From the NCBI GenBank assembly GCA_017979445.1, contig CM030716.1, positions 16,759,443-16,823,442 of the forward strand: a stretch of DNA of 64,000 nt. The letters run 5' to 3'. The stretch comes from Akebia trifoliata. Lineage: Eukaryota; Streptophyta; Magnoliopsida; Ranunculales; Lardizabalaceae. The position numbers and the translations under genes were made by a program. The notes under the pieces were generated by a model. The model worked only from the letters and a program-made list of their open reading frames with translations, ran no database searches and was not told the origin of the DNA. Positions 11,004-23,318 of the stretch are shown in pieces; the stretch's first letter is position 1, and every line of letters begins with the position of its first letter.

Positions 11004-11360
11004 ATATACCCGAAGATATTGTATCGAAGTTGTAGTATTCACTGTCATCCCCCGTGTCCCGAAGGACCAGGTTAACTTGGATCCCGCTACAGGATTTATA
11101 AGGACATATCATGATGCAAATATGATTATGCATGCTCGTGAGTGTGTGCGAAGGAATAAAGTGCACCTAGGGCGATTTCGAAAAAATCCAACCATACATG
11201 CCACATACATTCACCAATCAATCAATTACATCCAATCACACACTAATAAAGAAATGATAAAATCTAACATAATCTAAGAGTCTTTTTAAGTCAACTAGGT
11301 TGATTCGAACAAAAAGTCAACCGAAGGATAATCTTGGATCGAGTCAATTTTGACCCTGAA
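11004..11360 (-). other. Leader (5' UTR) fragment of element B
   Basis: About 360 bp between the LTR-A fragment and the primer site of element B. It resembles family-A leaders only in position. The 118-codon plus-strand frame at 10921-11277 crosses the junction of two elements and is not a gene. The rest of element B lies to the left, beyond the inserted family-A cluster. Confidence 0.65.
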
Positions 11361-11380
11361 ATCCCCAGTGGAGTTGTTAC
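11361..11380 (-). other. Primer-binding site of element B (decayed)
   Basis: The minus strand reads GTAACAACTCCACTGGGGAT, a mutated form of the GTGGCGACTCCGCTGGGGAC site of family A. It lies directly next to the LTR end TAAAATCACC (forward sense). Confidence 0.7.
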
Positions 11381-12580
11381 TAAAATCACCTTGACCATTA
11401 CTTCACTAATTAGTAAATACGGTCCGATTAGTAAATTGAGAATTTTTAGAAAATAGCGTGTCGCCACCTAGTTTAGGTTTATGAACCATAGATAACTCCA
11501 AAATGGATCAGATTGGTCCACGAGTAAGAGAAATGGGCAAAGGGTTAGATTATGGGTTTCGGAAGGGATTAGATACTGGTCCCATCTGATCAAGATGATC
11601 GGTCTCTACTATGATCTAAAAATATCCTATGGTCAACGGGCAGACACTAAAGTCAAGCTAGGGTCCCATCATCATCAATTAATATCGAATGTGTTAAACG
11701 AATCTTACGACCAATATTTTCTCAAATATTATATAATTTCTCAAATTTTGCACAAAATGAAAATATTTGAAAAAGCCTTAATTCTAGCCTATGCTCCTAA
11801 GTTCACGTGGTAATATTTCAATTAAAACTCACATACGCAAATACTTTTCCAATTAATTAAAATATGAATTTATTAAAAATTTCTAAGTTAGAAAATATAA
11901 ATATGAAATTTCTAATTTGAAAATCTATGGAGTTTCTAAATTAGGAATATAAAATTTTTCACATTAGAAATCTATAAGTGCATAATGAATCCCCACATTA
12001 GAAATTTATAAGAATACATTTTCCAAAATAGAACTTTGAAAATGTAATGAGTTATCAAATTAGAAATTTATAAAAATGAATTTTCCAAAATAAGAATTCC
12101 AAATATGAAATTTTCATAATTAGGAATTTACAAACATGTAGTAACTCAACAAATTGGCAAAATACAATATCACTCTAAACCAACGAATTAACGACAACAT
12201 CAATATCATGTAACTATCAAATCAAGACAATTATGCACATACATAAATCTTGAAATTAGCAACATTCAAAATCATGTAAAATCTTTAAGTTATGAACATA
12301 GCAACAACTTTACGAATTGGAGACTCTCACATGTTAAATTTCTAAGTTGGGAATCTCATGACTACACAGCAAATTAGTGAATTGATAATTCACACACGTG
12401 GAATTCTCGAATCAAAGTGTTATGAACATGCAACAAATCAGCGAATCACAAATCTACACGTAGGTAAAATTTAAAATCCAAAAATTAGGAACACATGGTA
12501 AAGCAGCACATCATCGATTCATACATGTGTGTAAAATTTGCGAATCAGAAAAATTAAGGATACGTGGCGAATCAATAGAT

Positions 12581-12619
<39 letters not shown>

Positions 12620-12697
12620 AACCCTTAGAACAATTTAGAACATGTGATAACCCTTATGAACACATTAGTGAACGTTGGACAATCGACATAAAGTATT
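11381..12697 (-). repeat. Element B 5' LTR, inner part
   Basis: This 1317-bp segment aligns with the reverse complement of 34550-36065, the inner part of element C's LTR. Shared marks are 'ggtctctacta(c/t)gatc' near 11610 and 'gccacctagtttagg' near 11463. It contains a run of 'aatttctaagtt/aatttctaatt' repeats and a (TA)n tract at 12583-12617. It is interrupted at 12697 by element A and resumes at 29707. Confidence 0.8.
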
Positions 12698-14417
12698 TGA
12701 AAGCACCCTCGATCCGTGGGGTGTGTGGATCCGCTTTTGACCCTTGAGGTTTGGGAGTCGCCACCTAATTATTACGGTCTAAGAACCGAATACTGACTCT
12801 AAGCAGATAAAAAATTAATCTACTAAAGAAAAATTGAATCCGGGGATTACATTACGGGGTTGGAAGGTGTTAGGCACCAACCCCGCCCGGCCAATGCCAG
12901 TCTCTACTTATCTCAAATAAGATTACATTCCTAACAATAAAACCTAGATAGAAAAGTAACAGAAATTTTACCTTTGATACGCAAAGATCTTGTTCCCTCA
13001 GATCCGACAAAAACTGCTCCTTGTACCGTACTCCTTGCTTTGTTCTATCTCCGGATCTGATTTCTGATCTCCGAGGCAAAGTATCTCTTTCTTGGATCTG
13101 GATTCTTTGAATTCGTTATGGATTTTGGGGTGTTTTTGAAGGGCTTCTACGTGTTTTTCAAGCTAAAATTGAAGTATGGGTGTTAGGTAAGGAGTTGGGG
13201 CTCCAAAACTAGGGTTTATGGGAGGCTTCTTGACCTTCTTCTCTTACGTTTATGATTTGATACAAAAATAGGGTGTGAGGACCCCTATTTATAGATTTTT
13301 TTTAAAGGTTGATTTAGATAAAATTAGTGTTTAATTATAATTCTTTTAGTTAGAGTTGTATTTTAGTTAGAATTGTTTTAGGTAGAGTTGTATTTTAATT
13401 AGAATTGTTTTAGGTAGAGTTATATTTTAGTTAGAACTCTATTAAATAGAGCTATTATTTAATTAGAACTCTATTAGGATTTTAACTTTTGGTCTTATTT
13501 GATTGACTTTAATACCTTGACTTTAGTCTTAATTGATTGACTTTAAGATTTTGACTTTAGTCTTACTTAATTGACTTTAATTTTGAATTTAGTTTTACCT
13601 GATTGACTTTAATACCTTGATTTTAGTCTTGCTTGGTTGACTTTAATTTTTTGGAGAACCCCCTCTATTATATCTTTAATTCTTTGGACCCCCAAATGGA
13701 GGGGGTCCTTGAATAAATATCTTGGTAACCCTTAACAATTTTGCTTGAGAGCCTGATTGATCGATTTTTTTAGTTTAAAATTTTAAATTAATTTTTCTAA
13801 TATTTCATTTTAATTATTTAATATTTTATTTATTAATTTTGAAATTCTTAATTATGAAAATTATGAAATTACCGTTTTATCCCCGGAGAGGACTTTTCGC
13901 GTTTTAAGTTGTTTTTTAATGTTCTAAGATATTTTAGAATCGATTTTTTGTAAGGAATTCAATGGAAATATTGGTTTGTGTCATTTATGAAGTTTTTTGT
14001 GTGAAATGATCGTGAACTTTATGAGGGGTAATTTAGTCAAATTCTGTGAAAATTGGAGAAATAATTTATTTGATTTCGATTTGTTATTTTATGTGTTTGA
14101 ATGAGTTTTCCTAAGTGTAACGTAGGCTCTAGGGATATTTTAAGGTTAGGGGTATTTTGATAATTTGATAATTTTTTAATGATTTTTATCGTAAAACTTC
14201 TTTTTATCTGAAGAATGATGATTTCTAAGCTTTTGGGTTATATTTTCCTAGCGTAGCGTGGTTTCTATAGTTTTGTCAGTTCGAGATACCTCATCCGGAT
14301 TTCTGAAACATATCTGGTAACAAAATAAACCATTGGAATAAACATCCATCATTGGGAATCATTGCATCGAGTTGACGAGTTGATTAATCAGGCGAGTGTA
14401 AAAATGGGGTGAGTACA
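12698..14417 (-). repeat. Element A 3' LTR
   Basis: 1720 bp, running on the minus strand from TGTACTCACCCC to GGTGCTTTCA. It holds a TATA box at 13282-13293 (TATAAATAGGGG) and seven TTGACT motifs at 13503-13642. The partner LTR is 27984-29706. Confidence 0.93.
13503..13642. promoter_or_regulatory. TTGACT (W-box-type) cluster in 3' LTR of A
   Basis: Seven TTGACT hexamers in 140 bp, repeating about every 20 bp in a loose 40-bp minisatellite. They lie about 210-350 bp upstream of the LTR TATA box on the transcribed orientation. Confidence 0.6.
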
Positions 14418-14430
14418 GATGCCCCTCTTT
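14418..14430 (-). other. Polypurine tract of element A
   Basis: The minus strand reads AAAGAGGGGCATC, directly adjoining the 3' LTR. It is identical to the tracts at 7932-7944 and 32681-32693. Confidence 0.88.
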
Positions 14431-14719
14431 GGCAGAGAGTTGAAGCAAACTAGATAGCAAATCTATTTTGGTAGATAGTGCGATATCCGAATGCCAAAGC
14501 TAGTGACAGTTCATTTTGCAGCCTGATTTAGCAATTCGTCGAGGTGTTCGGATCCTTGAGGGTAAAGCTCTCCCCAAATTAAAAGGTTGTCAGGTCATCG
14601 AGTGAGAACTCTCACTGATAGTGTCAGATCCTTGAATTTTAAAAAATTTCCCTTAACTAATGTAACAACTGTGCAAGTGTGTGAACTTAAAATCTGAGAT
14701 AAATTTCAAAGAGTTTGAG

Positions 14720-14947
14720 TAAAATCTGAGCATAAAGTGAATATAAATTAGGCATAAACTGCGCATAATCTGAGCATAGACTGAGCATAAACTAGCATAA
14801 CTGAGCATAATCTGAGCATAAACTGAACATAAACTGAGCATAAATGAGCATAGACTGAGCATAAACTGAGCATAATTGAGTATAATCTGAGCATAATTTG
14901 AACATAAACTGAGCATAATTTGAACATAAACTGAGCATAAATTGAGC
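14720..14947 (-). repeat. Degenerate ~11-13 bp array CTGAGCATAA(A/T)
   Basis: About 18 short, irregular units such as CTGAGCATAAA, CTGAGCATAATT and CTGAGCATAG. They equal the first third of the 34-bp unit that follows, without its hairpin. A shorter version lies at 8215-8285 beside the other array. Confidence 0.85.
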
Positions 14948-15829
14948 ATAATTCCGAGAAAACCCTCGGTAGTAACTGAGCATAATTCCGAGAAAACCCT
15001 CGGCGGCATTTAAGCATAATTCCGAGAAAACCCTCAGCGGCATCTGAGCATAGTTTCGAGAAAACCCTCGGTGGTAACTGAGTATAATTTCGAGAAAACC
15101 CTCGGTGGCATCTGAGCATAATTCTGAGAAAACCCTCGGCGGTATCTGAGCATAGTTCCGAGAAAATCCTCGGCAGCATCTAAACATAATTCCAAGAAAG
15201 CCCTCGATGGCATCTGAGCATAGTTCCTAGAAAATCCTCGATTGCATCTGAGCAAAATTTTGAGAAAATCCTCGACGACATCTGAGCATAGTTCCGAGAA
15301 AATCCTCGATGGCATATGAGCATAATTTCGAGAAAATCCTCGACGGTAGCTGAGCATAATTCCGAGAAAGCCCTCGGTGACATCTAAGCATAGTTCCGAG
15401 AAAACCCTCGGCGGCATCTAAGCATAGTTCCGAGAAAATCCTCGATGGCATCTGAGCATAATTTCGAGAAAATCCTCAGCGGTAGCTGAGCATAATTCCG
15501 AGAAAGCCCTCGGTGACATCTGAGCATAGTTCCGAGAAAACCCTCGGCGGCATCTGAGCATAATTTCGAGAAAGCCCTCGGCAGCATCTGAGCATAGTTC
15601 CGAGAAAACCCTCGATGACATTTGAGCATAATTCTGAGAAAGCCCTCGACGGCATCTGAACATAATTCCTAGAAAACCCTCGGTGGCATCTAGGCATAAT
15701 TTTGAGAAAACCCTCGGCGGCATTTGGGCATAATTTCGAGAAAGCCCTCGGCGACATCTGAGCATAATTCTGAGAAAGTCCTCGGTGGCATCTGAGCATA
15801 ATTCCGAGAAAACCCTCGACGGTATCTGG
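14948..15829 (-). repeat. 34-bp tandem array of element A
   Basis: About 26 units of 34 bp of the pattern CTGAGCATAATTCCGAGAAA then ACCCTCGGCGGCAT, more diverged than the arrays at 8285-10758. Stem variants include TCGAG...CTCGA (near 15328), TTGAG...CTCGA and some unpaired forms such as CCAAG...CTCGA near 15191. Overlapping reading frames of 60-143 codons through this array are artefacts of its lack of stop codons. Confidence 0.95.
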
Positions 15830-17313
15830 CTGAGTAAAATTGAGACTAAAGAAATAAATCTGGGAAAGAATGATTAAAAATGAATCTGGAAAAGAGGGGT
15901 TGAATCTGGAAATGAATAGATTTGGGACAGAAGGAATGCCCTATCTCCTATGTGAGATCCAAAATACTTTTGTTTGAACCTCAAGGATTTATCCAAAAGT
16001 TTTATGAATTTAAAACCTGAGTTTTTATTTCTTTTGAACCTCAAGAGTTTTTCGAAAAACTGTTATCAAGAGGGTAACCTTAAGTTTGGGGTTCTCATTA
16101 TCTTTTAGGATTAACATTGCTCAAAAATAAAATGCCCCTAGTTTGACAATGAACATGGCATTGAAGATAATTGAACACATCATGCAAAAATTAAAAAAAA
16201 TGCCCCTAGTATAAGGGGGAAAAGTTACATTAAAGAAGAAATAAAATGTCTTTTTTATGAAGGTTTGAAATATTTGATTACTACAAGCGCAATAAAGACT
16301 CAACTTTTAATTTTTATTAATTTTATTGAAGGTTTTGAGTCAGGCTCAAAAGAACAAAATTATTTCCTTTCGATACTTATCATAGAATTCACCCTTATCT
16401 CCCTTGGTTCACTTGGAAAAGTAAAAAATTTCAGATTGATCGTAGACAAGATACTTGTGGCTTCCGAGTCTGTGCCTGATTTAAGCTAAGTATTGAACTT
16501 GATTACTCGAACTTCTCGGACCGCTTTTAGCTTTTAACTCCCCGAAGATTTTCTTCTATTTTTCTTTGTTGCTCTAACTTTTGCTTAGATTACCTTTTCA
16601 GGTTTTCAATCTAGCGAGCTTGCTATAACTTTTGCCTAGATCGCCTTTTTAGGTTTTCGATCTAAGGAGCTTTTTCTTTTTTTTTTGGCTGTGATTGTTG
16701 CCAAGGTTGTCCTTTCAGATTTTCAAATTTGCGAGCTTGCCTTAATTTTTGCCTAAATCGCCCTTTTCGGATTTTCAACTTAGCAGGCTTCATCATTTTT
16801 TATCTTTTTCTTCTCCTCTGAACTTCTAGAGTTACTGTCTGATCATGCTTTGCTATCTTCCTTGGCTTTTCGTATGGTACTTAGGAGAACTTTTATAGAT
16901 AAGCTTAGGACTGGGTATAAAAAGAAAGGAATTTTGAGGCTCAAAAACCTAAATGCCCCTTGTGTGGCATGTGTGGCATTTCATTTAAATTTTTTTTTCA
17001 AATTTTCTTCCCCATTTTGGATGATATTTCTTTTTCTTTTAAATTTTTTTTAGATTTTTTCTTTGTCGAGGAATCTATTCTTTTATTTTGATGTGGTCGG
17101 GCCTGAAATATCTTCTCAGGTTGCATACGTATCTCAGATTTTTGGGATCAAACCAAAACGTAGTTCAAATCTTCCCTTCCCTAGGTTAGGTGATCGGGCT
17201 GAGAAAGAAAAAGACATAATTTTTTTTTGAAAAGGCTGCAAAGGGGTTGAGAAAGGATACATTGAAATGGGTAACTGGGTAATATGAGGATTGATTCGGC
17301 CAAAGATGGCCTC
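15830..17313 (-). other. 3' UTR of element A between pol and array
   Basis: Non-coding, homologous to 490-1984. It includes a pyrimidine-rich stretch (16500-16860) with 'gccttttcaggttttc' repeats. Small frames at 16265-16489 and 16850-17053 are not supported by any similarity I recognise. Confidence 0.8.
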
Positions 17314-18289
17314 CTAAATGTAGTACCGTTTGATTTGGTCAAGGTTGGTTGGTTCTGGTAATTCGATTCCATCATGATCTTGAAGCCTGACAGCTTTTCC
17401 TGGTAATATTTCCTTGACGATGAACGGACCTCCCCAATTTGGTTTGAACTTCCCTCTAGGGTCAAAGATAGGTGTTCGATTCTCTTTGAGTACTAAATCC
17501 CCGACTTGTAAGTAACAGGCCTTGATCTTTTTGTCAAACGTACGGACGACTCTTCTTTGATAAGCTTACACGTGATATAACGCTCTGAGTCATTTTTATT
17601 CGATCAAATTCAATTCTTTATACCGTTAGCAAACCCAATCTGCTTCTGACAACTGACTTTCTACCAAGACCCTAAGAGATGAAATTTCCATTTCAACTGG
17701 CAAGACTGCTTCCATGCCATACACTAAGGAGTAGGGAGTAGCTCCAGTAGAAGATCGAATTGAAGTTCGATATGCCCATAGTGCAAATGACAGTTTTTCT
17801 GACCAATCTCGATGTGATTGACACATTGTCCTGATGATAGTCTTAAGATTCTTGTTAGCTGTTTCGACTGCTCCATTAGTCTGAGGACGGTAAGGGGATG
17901 ATTTGTGGTGTGAGATTTTGAACTTTGAATACAATGTAATAACCTCAGCTTTGAAGTGTGACCCGTTATCAGAGATCAACTCCGAAGGTATCCCGTATCG
18001 ACTGATGAGGTTTGTTTGGATAAACTTTGCAACTCGAGACGTAGTGAGGACAACATAAGAGGCAGCTTCGACCCACTTGGTAAAATAATCGATAGCGACT
18101 AGAATGTATTGATGCCTTAGGCGATATTTTACCAATAATGTCAATTCCCCAAACTGAGAATGGCCATGGTGAAGTCAGACCAACTAATTGAGATGGTGGC
18201 ACATGTATAAGGTTCGCATGTATTTGACATTTATGACAGGTTTTGACCATGTGATGACAATCTGTTTCCATCGTGGGCCAGTAGTATCC
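17314..18289 (-). pseudogene. Integrase of element A (broken)
   Basis: In order on the minus strand: an HHCC zinc-binding part (HHMVKTCHKCQI, near 18240), a catalytic core with GIDIIG (first Asp), ISDNGSHF (second Asp) and QTNGAVETANK (Glu), then SLVYGMEAVLPVEMEI, and a C-terminal domain with GGPFIVKEILPG ending at a TAG at 17314-17316. The enzyme would insert retrotransposon DNA into the host genome. The copy is inactive: a stop at 18290-18292 cuts it off from RNase H, a frameshift lies near 18115, and further stops occur near 17580-17625. The often-listed frame 17181-17465 is a shadow of the C-terminal domain. Confidence 0.9.
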
Positions 18290-19030
18290 TTATCTCATAA
18301 TTTTCTTAGCTAACATTTTTCCACTCATGTATGGGCCACATTTTCTTGAATGTAGTTCAACCATTATCTGTTCAGTTTGATCTTCATCAACACACGACAA
18401 ATGAATCCCATCATAAGACCTTTTGTATAAACTTCCTCCGCACATGATGAATTGATATGCTAATCTTAGTAGGATTTGTCGTTCCTTCCTCGATGCTTCT
18501 TTTGAGAATTCTTGTTTTTTCAACACTCTCTTTATATCTGTGTACCATGACTTTCCATCGGGTAGTCGAGTAGCAATGTTGATCTGATGGCAGTATGCGG
18601 GTTTGTCTTTGACTTCAACAGTGATCAGCCTCAATTCCATGCCAGGGGGTAAATGAATAATTGAAGATAAAGTTGCTAAGGAGTCAGCAAATCTGTTATC
18701 CTCCCTTGACAAGTGTTGGAACAGGATAACTTTAAATTTACTGACTAAGTTTAACAAATACTCATGATAAGGTTCCAACTTTTCATCCCTGGTCTTCCAT
18801 TCTTCCAATGACTGATGTATGACCAAGGCTGGATCCCCAAAAACTTCAATTTCTGTAATGCCCAGGTTCAAAACAGCTTCAAGCCCCGTGATGCATGCCT
18901 CGTATTCAGCCGTGTTATTAGTATTCGAAAAGGTTAATTTAATAGCGATAGGAATGTGACATCCTTCCAGAGAAAACAGGACTGCCCCTATTCCATACCC
19001 ATTTTGATTGGCGGCTCCATCAAAGTACAA
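18290..19030 (-). pseudogene. Second (archaeal-type) RNase H of element A
   Basis: This frame carries LYFDGAANQNGYGIG, NNTAEYEAC, FGDPALVIHQS and NRFADSLATL, the spaced Asp/Glu/Asp/Asp positions of RNase H. A second RNase H after the usual RT-RNase H pair is an established trait of Tat-lineage Ty3/gypsy elements. The domain itself is intact for about 130 residues, followed by the integrase linker (SLYKRSYDGIHLSCVDE). A stop at 19046-19048 separates it from the first RNase H and another at 18290-18292 from integrase. Confidence 0.9.
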
Positions 19031-19045
19031 CTGCCATGTTTGGTT

Positions 19046-20371
19046 CTACGGTTCTTCTTTAACGTGTAAGATGTTCTCATCTGGGAATTGATCGACATGC
19101 CTTATTCCTTCTACTACAGGGTGATTTGCTAAGTATTCTGCTATAACTCTCCCCTTAATAGATTTTTGTGTAACATGCGTGATGTCAAACTCTGATAGCA
19201 ACAATAACCATCGCGCGGTTCTCCCTGTCAACACCAGCTTCTCAAAAAGATAATTGAGAGGATCTATCCAAGATAACAGGATAATTGAATGAGACAGCAT
19301 ATAGTATCGGAGTCTCTGAGTAGCATATACCAGTGCTAAGCAAGTTTTTTCGAGAGCCGAATATTTTCGTTCATACTCGAACATCTTTTTGCTGATGTAG
19401 TATATAGCCCTTTCTTTGCGAGTATCTTTGTCATACTGTGCAAGCATGCATCCCATAGCTTCTTCTGTGACTGACAGACAAAGAAGAAGTGGTTCACCCG
19501 GTGTAGGTGGAACCAAAATAGGTGGGTTTAAGAGATACTCCTTGACTTGGTCGAAAGCCTTTTGACATTGCTCATTCCAAACTGTTGGTTCATTCTTCTT
19601 GAGAAGCTTGAAAATAGGTTCACAGACGTTGGTGAGTTGAGCGATGAATCTGCTAACATATTGGATTCTACCCAGAAAATCTCGAATCTGCTTTTCAGTC
19701 TCAGGCGGTGGCATTTCTTGGATAGCTTTAATCTTCACAGGGTCTACTTCGATCCCTCTTTGACTGACCACAAATCCCAACAGTTTTCCAGAAGTTACTT
19801 CAAATACGCATTTTTGTTGGTTGAGGCGGAGTTGGTACTTTTGAATCCTTGTGAGAAACTTTTCTAACGCAGTAACGTACCCCAGTCGTTCCTTAGATTT
19901 GACTATCATATCATCTATATAGACTTCGACATCCTTGTGTATCATGTCATGTAGTAAAGTCGTGGCTGCTCTTTGATAGGTAGCTCCAGCGTTCTTCAAA
20001 CCAAAAGGCACAACCTTATAGCAAAAGATTCCCTACTGTGTGATGAACTACATTTTTTGCATATCTCGAGGATCCATTTTTATCTGATTGTACCCTGCAA
20101 ATCCATCCATGAAGGACAACAAAGCGTGCCCTGTTGTACTATTTACTAGGACATCTATGTGTGGTAAATGAAAATTATCTTTTGGACTTGCTTTGTTTAG
20201 GTCTCTAAAGTCCACACACATCCTGACTTTTCCATCCTTTTTTGACACCGGGACGACTTTGGCAATCCACTCAGGGTATTCTACTACTTCCAAAAATCTA
20301 GCGTTAATCTGCTTCGTAACTTCTTCTTTAATTTTCAAAGTCCATTCCGACTTTATACGTCGAAGTTTCTA
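19046..20371 (-). pseudogene. Reverse transcriptase and first RNase H of element A
   Basis: The RT fingers and palm appear as KVRMCVDFRDLNKASPKDNF (near 20220), then FMDGFAGYNQIKM, PFGLKNAGATYQR and the catalytic YIDDMIVKS (near 19910). It continues to the first RNase H with YYISKKMFEYERKYSALEKT (near 19380). The enzyme copies the element's RNA into DNA and removes the template. Stops at 20033-20035, 20048-20050 and 20369-20371 break the frame inside RT, so it cannot be active. The plus-strand frames at 19547-19867 and 20193-20414 are antisense shadows. Confidence 0.93.
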
Positions 20372-21854
20372 TTTGATTGGTCGAGCATCAGGATATAACG
20401 AAATCCGATGTTGAACAATATCTGTGCTTACTCTCGGCATATCCTTGTAAGACCACGCGAACACGTCTTTAAACTTTCTGAGCAAGTCTACTATCCCTTT
20501 GCGTTCATTGGGAGATAAAGTGACCCCAATTTGAATTTCTTGAGGACTTTCTTTTGTTCCGAGGTTGATAACCCCTACTTCCTCTATTAGAGGTTGAGCC
20601 CGATGTTTATTTTCTTGTTCAAGTAATTTGATTATTTCAGGAGGAGGTTCTTCGTCAGAAGATTCTCCCTCCGAAGCCAGATTATTAGTTAAATTATCAT
20701 TGCGCTCGGGGTAATCAAAAATTTCTTTCATTTCATTGAAAAGAGATGGGGTAACATGACTCATTGCAGACTTGACAGACTCACTTGACTCAGTAGGAAA
20801 AATAGACTCACTAGAAATAACAGACTCAGTAGAAATAACTAACTTATTCGACTTAACAGAAATAAATGACTCAACTGGCATGTCAGACTGAACAAGACTA
20901 ACAGGACTGACAGACCCAGCCTTGACGTGCAACACATGACTAATTACACGATAGTTAGAGAGAACTCCAACATCAGTTTGATTACAGACTGAGGATTTGG
21001 GATCGCCTTTTCAACTGACAACACTAGGACACTGTGATCTTCAATGAATAGCTGATCAATGTTGAAGGAGTCCAGATCGGGCTGCCAGTCTTCAACTTTC
21101 TTTTCTTTAACTTCTGTGCTTACTTCATTTTCAGGCCATTCCATACCAAAGAAGATTTCAAACCCCGGCAGACGAGTGTCTGTGATGTGATTAATGAATG
21201 GCTCTAGGAACCCACAGTAACAGAAGTCTTCTCCCTCTTGGTATTATCATAAGCCCTAATACCTTGATTAGTGGGTTTGAGGTCTTCAGCCTTAAACCCG
21301 AGACAAGTAGCAGTCTTCAAAGGGCAGACATTCAGTGCACTCCCATTATCGATCAAAACTAGAGGTACCCTCATCCCGTTACAGTCAACTGTAATGTGCA
21401 ACGGCTTAGTATGGCTTGCCCCTTCTTTTGGGAGATCTGAGTCCGAGAAGGATAGGATATTCTCCACGTAAGTTCCCCTTACTATACTGGCCAACTGATC
21501 TGGAGAAGTATCGAGAGAGACTTGGGCTGTATTTAGTGCTTTGAGAACAACCTCCCTATGAGCAGTGGAAGCCATCAGTAAACCCCATACTGAGATATTG
21601 GCCCCTGATTTCTTCAACTGCTTGATCACGGAGTTATTTTCTTCGATGCTTTCCTTGATGGGATCTTTTCCTTCTTTTCTTGCCAGGGCTGCAGGATTAT
21701 CAACACAGAGTTCTTGTGACTTAAAAACTCTTCCCCCTCGAGTCATATGTCTAACTTCATCACAAGAGAGGGAAAAAGGCTCATCCTCTTCAGTCAACAA
21801 GTATGAATCTTCATCTATCAAAGGTACAGGGCTTTTCAGGTTCATTTGAGCCAA
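20372..21854 (-). pseudogene. Protease and pre-RT linker of element A
   Basis: The segment 21204-21854 contains VLIDNGSALNVCPL, the aspartic-protease active-site region of Tat elements (Asp followed by N/G-Gly-Ser). This protease cuts the Gag-Pol polyprotein. A break near 21150-21200 precedes the segment 20944-21144 (LPGFEIFFGMEWPENE just upstream in another frame), and 20369-20935 is the Ser-rich linker leading into RT (IEEVGVINLGTKESPQEI). The linker is interrupted at 20936-20943 as well. Confidence 0.85.
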
Positions 21855-21933
21855 CAGGTAACTAGTGAATGCGGGACTACTGTAGTGAGGTGGGGATAAA
21901 TAATATGTATCATCCGAGGTTAGATCAAATGGT

Positions 21934-23318
21934 TCATCGTTCGTAGTGAAGGGGGTAACTAGGCAGTTTGACTTGGATTGAATGGATAAGAGAGACGGGG
22001 TCGAATGGCAATGGGGTGTGAGAAACCATGTTCAGGGTTGGTGGATGTTGATAGGTAGGTAGTGGATTAGTGACATTTGGTGGGCTAGGGATTGTGATAT
22101 TTTTGTTGTCAATAAGGTTTTGAATGGCATGACGCAAGGTGATACATCGATCCGTGTGATGGCCAGGGTTTTGATGGAACTCACAGAACAAGTTAGAATT
22201 GTGTCCAGCTGGCAAGGGATTAGGTAAAGGTCGGGGTTGGATAGGGGTAAAAAGCTCTTTTTTCATCAATTTGTGAAGCGCTACAGTGAGACTTATCCCT
22301 AGATTGGTAAACTGTCACGGAGTTCGAGGTTGACTTGGGTGAACTTAGTTATTAGTCCGGGCTGGGGGTTGAGCTGGGGTAACTGAGGTATTGGCGATGT
22401 AAGTATGGTTGATATTGGGTTTGGGAACATATGGTTTCTTAGGCTTGTTATCTGAGGGGTCAGAAAGAATCCCAGAGGCAAATGCATCCTCGAGTTGGCT
22501 TTCGACTTGTAATAAGGACTCAAAGGTAGGAAGATATTGGGCCACTAGGTGCTGAGCATATCCTTGTGAGAGGTTCTTTAGGATAATTGCTACTTGTTCA
22601 CTTTCCGAAGGTCTATCCCACATTTGAGTAGCCTTGGCCCTCCAGCGACCAATGAAATCGGTGAATGTCTTCCTATTTTTTTTGTTTAGTTGCTTCCAAA
22701 TCCCTTCTTGAAGTCTCAATCTCGGTACTGTATTTATACTGATACCAGAAGGCCTTTGACATGTTCTCCCATGTACCCACAGTAACTGGATCTTGAGACA
22801 TTAGCCAACGCAGTGCTGATCCTGATAAAGTTCTTTGGAACAATAACGTCATCTGTTCATCGTTGAGCCCCATAGTGCGTATGTTGGTAACATACACCTT
22901 AAGATGTGTTTTTGCACATCCTGTCCCACTGAACTTGTCCATTTCAGGCATCACAAACTTTTCTGGCAAATGGATCCTAGGGATGCGGTTCAGAGCTTCA
23001 ATGCCTGCTGCAATTTCATCGATACCCTTTATACTTTTCATAGCTGACTCCAATTGAGACATTCTGTTAGATAACGCTGGATTTTCATCAACATACTCTT
23101 CGTCTCCGTCGAGTTCGAAGACTTCACGTGGACGTTTCTAACACTTCCACTTTGCCTTTTATATTGTTGATATCATTGGCAAAGGCTGCCAAGATCTTAC
23201 GGATCTCTATGAGCTCAGATTCTGAAGCTATTTTTGCTTGTTGACTTGGTGCTGTGGTTCGTTCTAACCGACTGGACTTACGACTCCAACTAGGAGGTGG
23301 ACGCTTGATTTTAGGCAC
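21934..23318 (-). pseudogene. Gag of element A (three-frame remnant)
   Basis: In order: an N-terminal part (23124-23318), a capsid core with RIHLPEKFVMPEMDKFSGTG and TLSGSALRWLMSQ (22673-23062), a continuation after a frameshift near 22700 with TFTDFIGRWRAKATQMWDRP (22345-22719), and a C-terminal zinc-binding motif CEFHQNPGHHTDRC (near 22180). Gag forms the virus-like particle and binds the RNA. The motif and core match the retrotransposon gag family of Tat elements. At least three frame breaks show it is dead. Confidence 0.88.

Noticed and set aside
10921..11277. 118-codon plus-strand frame
   Set aside because: It spans the junction between an LTR fragment of family A and the leader of element B, so it cannot be an evolved gene.
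14653..15799. Stack of overlapping 60-143-codon frames
   Set aside because: Same artefact as above in the 34-bp array of element A.
17181..17465. 94-codon frame (and its relative 1801-2136)
   Set aside because: Another frame of the same DNA encodes the conserved integrase C-terminal domain with GGPFIVKEILPG; these are shadows.
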